Assembly: GCA_028456385.1 (NCBI GenBank)
Contig: JALNQF010000131.1
Coordinates: forward strand, 1-64,000
DNA length: 64,000 nucleotides
Origin: Ophiosphaerella korrae
Taxonomy: Eukaryota > Ascomycota > Dothideomycetes > Pleosporales > Phaeosphaeriaceae
Reading direction: 5' to 3'
Numbering within the stretch: the first letter of the stretch is position 1; each line of letters starts with the position of its first letter. The notes under the pieces are model-generated. The model was not told the origin of the DNA. It saw only the letters and a program-made list of their open reading frames with translations, and did no database searches. The position numbers were made by a program, and so were the translations under genes. Below, piece by piece: positions 22,234 through 32,761 of the stretch.

Positions 22234-22586
22234 TCATTGACATACATTTCCCTTGTCGCCGCTACTATCATCATGCATGCCGCCTGGAACGGAACCTAGG
22301 CAAGGTTAGTAACTGAGGTATCTTTGCTGATGAAATTCTCGTCGCGATTCTTACCTTGAATTCTGACGCAGTAAGACAAGCCGTTCACACTCTGGCAGAA
22401 GCTGTAAATTCCACATGGAATAGTGACCCACTTGTTCTTTTTGCACACAACTACTGCGCGTGCAGCTCCATCACACCGCATAACACCATTTTCGCCGCAA
22501 GGGCCTCCTCCCCAATCATAATTATCATGGGCGAGCACAGCTGAAAGATAGATGAAGACGGCAAATATGGCGGTGAGAGTCTTCAT
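22234..22586 (-). CDS. Small cysteine-rich secreted protein (effector-like candidate)
   Basis: Exons 22355-22586 and 22234-22295 flank a 59-nt intron with donor GTAAGA, branch TTACTAAC and acceptor CCTAG, in phase. The protein has 97 residues. A clear signal peptide (MKTLTAIFAVFIYLSAVLA) is followed by a 78-residue mature chain with seven Cys: PCG, RCD, VCK, PCG, FCQ, YCV and one near the C-terminus. It is Gly-rich at the start (DWGGGPCG). Size, signal peptide and Cys density fit the class of fungal secreted small proteins, which includes effectors and antimicrobial peptides. No family is recognised and no toxic activity can be inferred. Confidence 0.75.
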
Positions 22587-24824
22587 TATAATGAGCCCTG
22601 AGTGTCGTTTTTGTTAGCAAGTAATGGGACAGCAGAGGGGTCGGTCAAAATAGTGCTTACCTTCGGTAGTGGTCAAATGAGAGGAAGGATTTGCGCAAGA
22701 TTTTGAGGCTGAAGACTAGGTAAAGTGTGAAAAGGACCAGTAGCTTGCACAAACTACAGCCAAAAGCTAGATTTCTGATGCACGTCTTTGAAAACACGAA
22801 GAGACTGGAAGCCCTGCGATTTAAGCACCTCATTGCTACAAATATAGACATCTCTCGTGGCAATAAGCTCATACTGCGGTGTCCACTGGCCATACTCACC
22901 TGATTGTAGTAAAACGCTTGGCCTTCATACACGTAACGATCAAACAAGTTTGCTGTTCTTGTGTAGCCATCCGGGTGTGTCGGTGACATCGGTGTCAAAC
23001 AAACAACAACCCATTCCATACGGCTAGTACAACATCAAGTATAGCGAGAAACTAGAACCTCCATATTGACTGGTAGACAACCCAAGATCAGAGCCCCGCT
23101 TCACCATCTCGCAATCAACCTTGTTTGTACATCAGCCCTTCCCCATTGTTCATTATCGTTGGTCGTCTCTATATTACCTAAAACGTGTTCTTTGTCGATT
23201 AGCTTCTCGATCAAGGTAAAATTATAATTATAACGCCACGGCTCTACACCTTTGCACTGAGTAAGCTTAACCCAACGCAGTGATCATCCAACGGCTGTAC
23301 GGCTACAGAGTGGCTGCAGCATATATCCCGTGTTTTTACTCGGGAAAGCTAACATTGCTGATTATTCTTCAACCTTTCGGTTTATTGGCGTAAATGCAGT
23401 AAAATTACGATTTTACAACAGCGATCACCAAGTCTGAAAAGTGTAAACTCGCACCGCCAATTACAGCCTGACAGGAATAGATGATTCAAATTGTATGGGC
23501 TACCTTGGCTTGTTGCTCGTTCTAGAATATAATCACTGATAACAACACTCTCTGCATGGTGTGCTCAGAGGGCCAGAGTCTATCGGTATCTTCGATGATC
23601 TGAAGAACAGAAAGAGCTTTTCATTCATGAGGTTATTGTCATTTGTGAAGAAAACATAATGGATATGAATGGATCTTTATTTCGTAGAGCATTAGACCCA
23701 GTTTCAAAGATGCTTAACTGCCAAAATTAAGCAAGCTGCAGTGCGCAAATCTTCTAGTATTTACTCGAATTTCAAAGTTTACTTAGTGGCGACATTTAAG
23801 GCTACAACGACCAGTCACAGTGATGTCATTCTGACCATGGCTAGAGATGTTCCTCCAATTGATTGCTTTGATAACAATCACGTTGTGCCTAACACTCAGG
23901 CAGATCTGAACCTTACTTCATTCACGTGACACGCCAATAATCCATGCCGAAAATCGCTGCGGATAGGGCCGAATACGAGCTTATGAATGCAACCGATCCG
24001 ACGCCTGGTTGCGAGTGCAGGAATATGCAGGATGATCATGGGAGGCCTCACCGGTCGCCTAACCTCTCGTAATCAGTTTAAATTAGATAGACACAAATTT
24101 GTAAGAATGATCTAGTCTTCTTCCTTTTGTCATGTCCGACAGCAATCAACATGACGAACAAAGGACGTCGATGTATGGTATTTGATTCAGTAGTCTACGG
24201 ATTATGTGGAGCTTGAGCGAGGAGCAAAGAGAGGAGTTGCTGCAGGTCTACGAGAGCATGAAAAGCGCCTGGACTGACAATTATACAACTATATACACTA
24301 AGCACGAGGAGTCACCTTGATACAAGGACCCTGGTTCAATAAATAGGAAAGACGCTTGAGATTGTGAGTCGACTGTACAAAACTACGTAGGTAGCGAAGT
24401 CGGAAAAGTCCAGGTGATGAACCCTCACTGGATATCACATTCTTTGGGGTTACCAAATCAGGTTCAATATTTTATGTATCAAGAATGTATGCAGTCCTTT
24501 CTTTGCCTATCCTGATAGCGCCTATGGATACCTAGGTATTATGCTCTGACGATAAATTCATCGTACTTCACATGCATACATGGCATAAACGTAACCTGCG
24601 TCAACGCCCACCTTTCCAAACATTAAAAACGCCACCATTCTATCCTTCAAAACACCATTTCGAACACACCTACCCAACAAACCATCAAACACCTCGCCCC
24701 AAGCAACACTCAGCCCCGCATCCGCCTCCGCATCACAAGCACCCAACTCCCAACCCCAACCAACAAACTCAATCCCAACGCCCTAACTACAATGCCCACC
24801 ACGACACCAATTGACACGCCATTG
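22587..24824. other. Gene-poor region
   Basis: About 2.2 kb with scattered short frames only. Nothing supportable was found on either strand. Confidence 0.5.
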
Positions 24825-25508
24825 TCAGGCCGTAAATACTGCGGCAGGCCCGCAGCCCAAGGCGTCGTACCAACCGAGCCAGTAGCTATAGACCCGACCG
24901 CTGGACGGATGCGCACTAGACCTCCACGCAGTCGGTGTAGCAAGCCCACTCGTGGTAAAAGTCGTCGGCCGCAGACTTACAGGCGCCCCAGTAGGCGCAG
25001 CCAAACTCTCCGCTGCCGCCGTCACCGCACCTAGCATCCCCAACTCCCATACCAAACTCTCAATCGCAACATTCTGCTGCAGTGCCTTGCACGCATGCAG
25101 GGTTTCCCGCGTGCTGCAGAATTCCCAGGCGCGCAGCTGGCCGAGCTTATCGAGGTGGGATTGCAGGGTGGAGGCGTGGGCTGCGAGGAGGAATTGGGAG
25201 TGGTTGGTGTCTGCGTTGCCGTCTTGGGTGAGTTTGTAGGAGAGGGGGGGGGGGGCGAAGATGCCGAAGATGATGGCGGAGGTGAGGGCGAGGATCTTGA
25301 TGGTGAGGTCGAGGAGGGTGTCTGTGCGGGAGGAGAGAAGCGTGGGTGGTTCGGGTAAGTTTGGTGTCGATGGTGCAATGGACGCTGGATGAAGTTTGGT
25401 CGCTATAGCTGCAATATTATATTGCTGCAACGCTCCTTTGGGAATTCGGCTTTTTACCAGCTTTCTCAAACTTCGACCAAGGCGAGAGAGAGAGAGAGTG
25501 GAGGTCAT
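24825..25508 (-). CDS. Hypothetical protein with one membrane helix, 227 residues
   Basis: The frame starts MTSTLSLSRLGRSLRKLVKSRIPKG, a basic N-terminus. One hydrophobic segment follows at about 66-83 (DLTIKILALTSAIIFGIF). Then comes a hydrophilic, mostly helical region with three Cys around RAWEFCSTRETLHACK. This plan (short tail, one helix, helical domain with paired Cys) is common among uncharacterised ascomycete membrane proteins. A strong GTAAGT donor at 24980-24975 with acceptor GTCTAG would replace the last ~50 residues by nine and end at 24886, so the C-terminus is uncertain. The start codon lies next to a (CT)n run. Confidence 0.55.
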   Translation of the reverse strand: MTSTLSLSRLGRSLRKLVKSRIPKGALQQYNIAAIATKLHPASIAPSTPNLPEPPTLLSSRTDTLLDLTIKILALTSAIIFGIFAPPPLSYKLTQDGNADTNHSQFLLAAHASTLQSHLDKLGQLRAWEFCSTRETLHACKALQQNVAIESLVWELGMLGAVTAAAESLAAPTGAPVSLRPTTFTTSGLATPTAWRSSAHPSSGRVYSYWLGWYDALGCGPAAVFTA

Positions 25509-27336
25509 GCCTCAGCACGCACAGCCACTGAGTGTGTAGGAGTATGTCATTGGCGGGGGGCTTGGTCTCATTGTACTATTGCTGACACAGTCTCGGATGA
25601 ACTATACAAAGTCTTCTCAATCTATCATCCATTATTCAGAAGGCCAAGCTGCACGCGTGAAGGCAGAATGTATAATCGCTTCAGATGCAGTAGCGAATAC
25701 GGCCTTGCGAATACGGCCTTGCGAATACGGCCTTGAGAACAACGCTGGGGGTCTATGTCTAACAAGCCCTGTCATAAGGCTGGGACAAGCACGCCAACCT
25801 TGGATTGCGTTGCAGAATCTGGAATGTGTTTTAATCAGCGCTGGGATTCCAATTCAGACCAGTGATGGCCGGAGCGATACGAGGGATGCCTCTAGAGTAT
25901 AGTAATGGAGTAATATCTTGGACGCTCTCCACAGCGAAGAGAGGAACGTTCCAGACTAAACATCACTCCTACCACTGATTTAGACCTACCTGCTATGAGC
26001 GTCTAACGCAGCAGCAAAGGTATTTATATCAAACCAAGTGCCAGCACTGTCACTGCCAATAAACATCAAACACCACCAGGCACCGCCTCGGCCACACACT
26101 TTCCCACGCGCCCATCCACGCGTTCCCAACTGTACCCCCCCCCCACACGTGGTCGCCAAGGAACAGCTATGCACCACTCCGGCTCGCTTCCGTCCGCCAC
26201 CAAGCCGCCTCCAACCTAGCGTCCTCACACATGCAAAGCGCCACACCTTCCTCAACAATAGTGCAGGGCTGAAACGGCGCAGCAAAAGCACTAAAGTCCA
26301 CGCGTTGCAGCGCAAAGCAGACAAGATCTTCTCGGCAAGCGCCGCTCGCAAAGCAGGGCGAAAAGAGACGGGGGCGAACGGTGGACGCGAGGGCGCATGT
26401 AGCGTCTTGGCACGTCCAAATGTTGCTACGGGGGACGGACCAGGTGTCAAAGCACACAAGATGAGATGGAGTTAGATGACCCACCGTGTGGGAAGAGGGC
26501 GCACGCGAAGCAAAGAAATATTACCCGGGGGAGGCGGTGGATCGCCCAGGCCAGAGGCAAATACGGGCCGAGCTACGTATGGCGGTCCACAGTTATTGAA
26601 CCCCTATTGTAGCAGCGTGTAGCACATTTGTGCACGCCAGGCACCGTCAAATCCTGAGCGAGGAACACTGCGCCAGGGCCAATCAAGCGGGCATGATGGC
26701 ATGGCGGTGGATGCACATGGGGTCCACATCTCAGGGTCCAGTTGATCGATGTTCATCCACAAGCTGGGAGCTGGGTCTGTGGGCGCAGGCGCTAGGGCTG
26801 AGGCGGAATAGCGGTGAATATCAATGGGGAGGCTCGTTTCTAAAGGCTTGGGGGCGGCTTGGCGGTGTGTTGGATGCACGGTAGGAAATGGCGAGGGCAA
26901 TGGACTGGCGGTCCAGAGGGCAGCGGAGGGCGTATGGGACGGGCAAGAGAGTCGTGGATCCAGGGCGGTAGGTGTGGTAGGTCCCAGGCACAGCTGGTGG
27001 CTAGTGCAGCTGCATGCGGTGGGAGCTGCGAATGGCGCGCTTCGCCTGTGTGTGCGTTTGCACGACTGACGCACGCCGACTCAGCCCCCCTTTTGCAAAC
27101 GCTCCAGGCCCCAGAGTGTTGGAGCCGTCAAACGGGACGTGGCCCGAAGCGGGCGAAGCTTCGCACAAGTGGCCAGCCCAAAAGGGCCGCTGCGATGTGC
27201 CGCGGCCGCAATAGTATATGGGTGGTAGCAGGTGCTACTTGCTGTTTGTAGTCGTCAACCGCCCATCGCCAGTCGCCAGTCGCCAACTGCCAGCCAACCC
27301 CTCCCTCCCAGCAGTACCACCGCCCGTCGCCATTCC
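25509..27336. other. GC-rich intergenic region, promoter of the desaturase
   Basis: Long open frames occur on both strands (25986-26459 minus, 26038-26475 plus, 26604-27074 minus). Their translations are low-complexity, Arg/Ala/Pro-rich and mutually antisense, as expected by chance in GC-rich DNA. I call none as a gene. A tandem 14-mer lies at 25693-25734. The last 300 bp is the likely promoter and leader of the delta-8 desaturase. Confidence 0.5.
25693..25734 (+). repeat. Three perfect tandem copies of a 14-mer
   Basis: GCGAATACGGCCTT is repeated three times without a mismatch, then breaks off into GAGAAC. Confidence 0.95.
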
Positions 27337-29154
27337 ATGGCGCCCCATCCCATTCTCGCCCCGGCCGAGATCGAGCGGCGGATTGCTGAAGGCGAGCCCA
27401 TAGTCATCCACGACGGCCATGTCCTGAACCTGGGCCGGTGGATCGAGATGCATCCCGGCGGCCGCATCGCCATCCTGCACATGGTGGGCAGAGACGCAAC
27501 GGACGAAATCGACATGTAAGCCAGGCCCGCCTGCACCCGGCCCACGCGGCCTATTTATCGTCGCTGGCCCGGATGCGTGCGGAAGCAATTGAGTAAGCAG
27601 GCCAGGACAGGCTAACCTGATGATAATAGCTACCACTCCAAGAAGGCCATCCTGATGATGACTAAGCATCGCATCGGCCGCGTGCAACTGCCCTGGACCA
27701 ACCTCGAGCCGCCCATCCGCTCGCCCGACTATTATATTAACCTTGAGAAGAGGAAGCACCACAGGGAGACCTGCCAGACACTGCCGGACGGCGAGAGGCG
27801 GCGTGGCAGGAGTGTCGATCTGGGGTCGGCCGCTGCCATTGTGGGCAAGAAGCTGAGCGGTATTGACAACTGCGTGTGCTCTGGCCGCACTGCCACCACC
27901 ACCACCACTGCCACTGCCGCGAATATCAACACCACAAAAGAGAAGCTGCCCTTGCTGCCCACCGACCCCTCCGTCATCGACCCGGCCAAGGAGAAGAAGG
28001 CCGCCAGAGAGCGATATGCCATCGAGCAGGAGCAGATCGAGCGCGAGGAGGGCTGGCGTGACAACCCCTCCGTCGACCCCGAGACGCAAAAAGCCATCGT
28101 GCTCGAGTATCGGGCCTTGCACGAACAATTCAAGCAGGCCGGCCTCTATGACTGCCCCTACTCCGCCTACGCCTGGGAATCGCTGCGCTACGCCGTGCTG
28201 TTCCTCGTCTTTGGCTACACCCTCTACATCAAATGGTACATGACCTCCGCCGTCTTCCTCGGCCTCTTCTGGCAGCAAATCATGTTCACCGCCCACGACG
28301 CGGGGCACCGCGGCATCACAGGCAACTTCGTCTACGACACGCTGATCGGCGCCTTCATCGCAGACTTCTGCTGCGGCCTCAGCATCGGCTGGTGGAAGTC
28401 GTCGCACAACGTGCACCACCTGGTAACCAACATGCCGGAGCACGACCCAGATATCCAGAACATTCCCATGTTCTCCACAACCCCCACGTACATGAAGTCG
28501 GTTCTTTCGTCCTTTTACAACTACCGCTTCGTCTGGGACGCGCTGTGTGACCTCGTCGTGCCGTACCAAAAGTGGTGGTACTACCCCATCATGGCCCTCG
28601 CCCGTTTCAACCTCTACGTCCTCGGCTGGCTACACCTCATGTCGCCGCGCGCCCAACAACTCGGCGCAGCATCGTGGACGCGCCCTGTCGAAATCGCCTT
28701 CATGTGTTGTTATTGGTACATCTTCGGCTACCTACTGTGCTACCTGACACTCCCCACTTGGCAAGTCCGCGTGGGCTTCGTCATCATATCCCACTTCATC
28801 ACCATCATCCTGCACATCCAGATCACCCTCTCCCACTGGGGCATGCCAACCGCCGACCTGGGGCCCACGGAATCCTTCCCCCAGCGCCAGATGCGCACCA
28901 CCATGGACGTCGATTGCCCCCCGTGGATGGACTGGTTCCATGGCGGCCTGCAGTTTCAGACTGTCCATCATTTGTTTCCGCGCGTGCCCAGGCATAATTT
29001 ACGCAAGGGCCAGGTGCTGGTTAGGGAGTTTGCCGCCAGGACGAATATCAAGTATTCGTCTTTGAGCTTTGTCGATTGTAACAAGTTTGTTATTAGGCGG
29101 CTCGAGAAGGTGTCGGATATTGTGTGGAACCAGGATGGCATGAGCGTCGAGTAG
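27337..29154 (+). CDS. Sphingolipid delta-8 desaturase (cytochrome b5 fusion)
   Basis: Exons 27337-27515 and 27630-29154 (114-nt intron, donor GTAAGC) give 567 residues. The N-terminal cytochrome b5 domain has its heme motif HPGG at 39-42. The desaturase core has the three histidine boxes HDAGH (282-286), HNVHH (319-323) and QTVHH (503-507). The Q-x-x-H-H third box is diagnostic of front-end desaturases. The closest known type is the fungal delta-8 sphingolipid desaturase, an ER-membrane enzyme of glucosylceramide synthesis. A Thr/Ala-rich low-complexity linker (about 147-157) separates the domains. Substrate is inferred from family resemblance; other front-end desaturases are less likely. 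Confidence 0.92.
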
Positions 29155-30110
29155 TAGGTGTAGGTGCGTGCAAAAGGGTGTCATTTGAGCTTGCATTTTG
29201 TGGAGTTGAGGGAATAGAAATATTGCCGAGGGTGGGGGGGGGTTTTTTTTTTTTTTTTTCTTTCTTAGTGTAAAATTAGATATGATTGCATAGACGTAGT
29301 AATTTTCTATGGCCCTTTTTGTGTGGGCTTGGAATATGTTGGCTTTACGTGGCGTGTTGTTGGGAATGGGTCGTGAGCGAGTCACGTGCACGCAAGGGGA
29401 TGTGAGGGGCATTTGGGGCGCGTGTGCGGGGCAGGGACGACCGTGCGCTAGACGAATTGGGTTGGGGTGGACCCTGAGGTCGTTCCTCCGCGCTAATGTC
29501 TTCGATGTCCCTGTTCCATCTTATCCGATGTTGGATATAAGCCATATCTTGCATGCCATCGTCTGGCGCGGTGGTCAGTCAGTAAGTGTGGCAGAGTCAT
29601 CCCTCGTCTGGGCGGATTAAGCCCTGCCATAGGCTGATGACTGTGACGTTGTTAATCAGGCGAAGACCGATGCTGGAGACCTTTTATACAATCGCAAAAT
29701 ACTGACACCACCGTATAGAAGTGTATCGCCTTATTGATGATGGGGCTCCAAGTTGACTTGACAGGCGTCGTCGCACTATCATCCCCACAAAGGTGCCCTG
29801 TGCCCATCTAACCGAGCATGACTACCATGTATTCGGCTCATGGTTAAGTGCCGAGAAGCAATGTAGTCTTGGGTAAAGCTTCGTAGCCAATACGCAGGAA
29901 CACCTACACTCACTTAGACAATCTACTCTGCTCGGTAGTTGGCTGCATGCATCCTTGCATATCGACTTTACCCCACAATACACTCTCAGTCCCCTAATAT
30001 AGTGGAGCAATGCTCACATATATCAAGATCACATCTCGCAATGCATCCTCTTTATTCCAGTTTCGGCTCTTCCACTCGTCACGCCCATCGCGTCGATATT
30101 CAATTCCACC
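29155..30110. other. Intergenic between desaturase and beta-propeller gene
   Basis: It contains the homopolymer pair at 29234-29259 and otherwise only short frames. Confidence 0.5.
29234..29259 (+). repeat. G9 directly followed by T17
   Basis: Two adjoining homopolymers lie 80 bp after the stop codon of the desaturase, in the probable 3' UTR or terminator region. Confidence 0.9.
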
Positions 30111-31416
30111 ATGTTTAGCGTGCTTCGACTTGCGCTTCTCGCGACAAGTGCACATGGAGTGCTCCATCACTTGATTGCAGGGACGACTAATGGACAGGCA
30201 CTATATTCGTTGGAGATGGACGACGCTTCAAGATCGGTGTATTTCCTTCGCACCAGAGACATTTCTGGTCCATCGCCTTCTCTGGCACTCGATGTTCGTT
30301 CTTGGGTGCAAAAGTACCTTACACATCTAACCAGCATAGCGTGAAAAAATGCATGTTTTTGCCAGTCGGCCAGCCAAGGGAACTCTGACGCGGTACTCCA
30401 TCCAGAGCACTTATGATCTTATCGACGAAGGCACAATGGACATCCAACCCTCCTGTGAGCATCATCCACACATCACACTCTCACACGACTGATATCCAAC
30501 AGGCAATACAACAGCCTTCACATCCATCCACCTCACATCCGCCGCCCAAAACTCCGGAATATGGGGCTCCGCAAGCCCCGGAGTATGCAGCGTCCTCTTC
30601 GGCCTCACGCCAGACGGCTACACCCAACTGCGCTCCAAAGAAATCCCCGGCGACATCCACTCCCTCGCCTGGGGCCCCACTGGCCATAATCTCCACGCAC
30701 TCGACTCCCACGCCTCTCCCTCCCTCACAACCTCCATCCTGAACTTCCGCATCGCCCCCGCACCCTCCCTCGACGACGTCCTCCGCACAGACGTCCTCGC
30801 AAACGTATCATCCGCCTCACAAATCGTAGCCCACCCCTCCGCCCCCCGCATCTACATCGTAACAAACTCCACCAACGAGCTCATCACTGCCGTCCTCGAC
30901 ACAGACGGCAGCACATCCCTCCAATCCACCCAGCTCCCTTCCCGCTACAAAGTCCTCCCAGCCTCCCTCCCCACCGCCCAATTCTTCACCTCTGCCCTCG
31001 CCATCTCCGCCTCCAGGAACATCCTCTACACCCTCTCCCAGTCCCAGCAACAAGCCGTCATCACGGCTTTCAGCCTGAACGCTACCACCGGCGCGGTCAT
31101 CGATGCCGTGGCCCGCGCGACGTGGGCGGGCCAAGGCGACGCCGCGCTAAGTGCCGCGCCGTTTGCGGGGGGGGATATCGTTGCTGTGACGAATTCGCCG
31201 AGGGGCTATGTAGCCGTTGTTGGGGTGAATTTGGTGGGTGTACAAGGGGGTGGGGAGGCGGAGGCGGAGGCGGAGGAGGCGGGAGATGGAGGAGATGGCG
31301 GGTTTCTTACGCGGCTTGGGGGCGAGAGCGAGGTGTTTGGTGCGCCGAAGATTAAGAGCTATGGGCGGGTGGCGATGGATGAGGGTGGGGCTGGGGAGGC
31401 GGTGTGGGTTGATTGA
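30111..31416 (+). CDS. Secreted carboxy-cis,cis-muconate cyclase-like (7-bladed beta-propeller lactonase)
   Basis: Exons 30111-30293, 30340-30454 and 30503-31416 have matching phases and give 403 residues. Residues 1-16 form a signal peptide. The pattern KGTLTRYSI in exon 2, then repeated short beta-rich units (SLAWGPTGHNLHALD, QIVAHPSAPRIYIV, ALAISASRNILYTL), fits the lactonase/CMLE beta-propeller family (Pfam Lactonase). Such enzymes cyclise carboxymuconate in aromatic catabolism, but many secreted fungal members have unknown substrates. The C-terminal loop has an unusual Glu/Ala-rich insertion (about 350-360). Donor 1 is weak (GTTCGT), so the exon 1/2 junction is the least certain part. 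Confidence 0.75.
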
Positions 31417-32761
31417 ATTGGGGGTGGATATGGAGGTTTGGTCACGGTCTGAATGATTAATGAATTGCTTCTTTTTTTTTTTTTTTTTTTTTTTTTTGTC
31501 GATTTCAGGTGGCATTGCCAAGTATGTCGCAAGGGCATTGTCGTTCTCTTTGCGCCTTTGTTTGTTGGGGGAGTATTCGCGCTTGATATGGTGCACGCAT
31601 CGATATATGTTGTGTAATGTGCAAGGCCATGTTAGTATACTGCGAAGACACGATCAGTGCCCTGTGACATTTACTGCACACATGCTCCCAGACATCACCC
31701 GTCGCTTGTTGAAATGGCGCAAGTTTCTTACTGCTGCGGTAAGACTGAGGCCAAGTATCCGACACGTACTAGAAGGCGTCCGCGTCGGGATGAGGAGGAG
31801 TATGTCCCGCCGGGTACGCAGTCAAATGCGAAGAGGCAGGAAGAAGAGAGAGCACATGGTGCGGGACCTAGGGGTGGGTGAAAGGGTAATTGTAGGGCAG
31901 CTTTTTAACCCACCAGTGTTTCCGCAGATACATCTAGCGGTAAACACAGACAGTTTCTCACGTACAGCCAGGAGTAAACCCACGGCCAAAAACAGCCAGT
32001 GACAAACCTACCACCTGTAAACCCGGTACCAGTAAATCTACCCGACGCAGGCGCATCAGTAGCTCTGCAACCCAAAAAAAAAAAAAAAATCTTATTAATG
32101 TCCATCCCTGAGCAACGCAGATCTATGCACGTATTATTACTCCGCTAGTCCCAGATGTAAACCGCTTCGCTACCGCCTTCTACAAAATGTGGGGATTTCT
32201 CTATACAAAAACTACGATGTTTGTTATCGCATGCGCACGAATTTGCATACGCTTCTTTACGAGACAAATATTTCGATCACTTTTGGGCAGTCTGTGTCAA
32301 GCCCTTCCCCTGCTCTTATACTTGTAAATGAACTTGGACGAACTTGGGGAACCTTTAGTAAGGTTTAGAAGCCAGCCCCAGCAGTCTCGGCGCTTGTGCA
32401 GGGTAGCGCTCATATTCATGCGTGATCGCCACCCTGGTCGGTACTTCTGTGGCGGGTGATTTCTATATATGGCTGGCATGACACCATTTGCTGCGCTTCA
32501 TCATCGTCAGGGCGTAACTAATTTTCTCGGAGTCAGGCTTGTGGCTGTGTAAGCACTCTGGATCTGTCAGCAAGAGATCACGTAGTATAGCAGCGTTGGT
32601 TTTATACTCTGTTGTAAAGTACTCAAAGCATCGATGTAGCAATGCAAGGACTAGTTGTATATTTGCGTGTATCCCCATCCCTCTCTATGCAATAGAGGTA
32701 AAAAAAATATAGGAAGGGAAAGAAGCTTTAGAGAAGCTTGCTATAAGAATACGCAACGACA
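31417..32761. other. Intergenic, no gene supported
   Basis: A 180-codon frame at 31460-32002 begins in a poly-T tract and has a biased, Arg-rich translation with no family, so I do not call it. An A15 run lies near 32073. Confidence 0.5.
31472..31497 (+). repeat. Poly-T tract (26 T)
   Basis: An uninterrupted T26 run lies 55 bp after the stop of the beta-propeller gene. Confidence 0.95.

Noticed and set aside
25986..27074. Overlapping open frames on both strands upstream of the desaturase
   Set aside because: Low-complexity, mutually antisense and without splice or domain support.
27235..28569. 444-codon open frame on the minus strand
   Set aside because: It is antisense to the delta-8 desaturase, whose histidine boxes and b5 domain are unmistakable; the antisense translation is Val/Gly/Asp-biased and matches nothing.
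31460..32002. 180-codon frame starting in the poly-T tract
   Set aside because: Starts with a Phe run from the homopolymer, then Arg-rich non-descript sequence; no family, no good start context.
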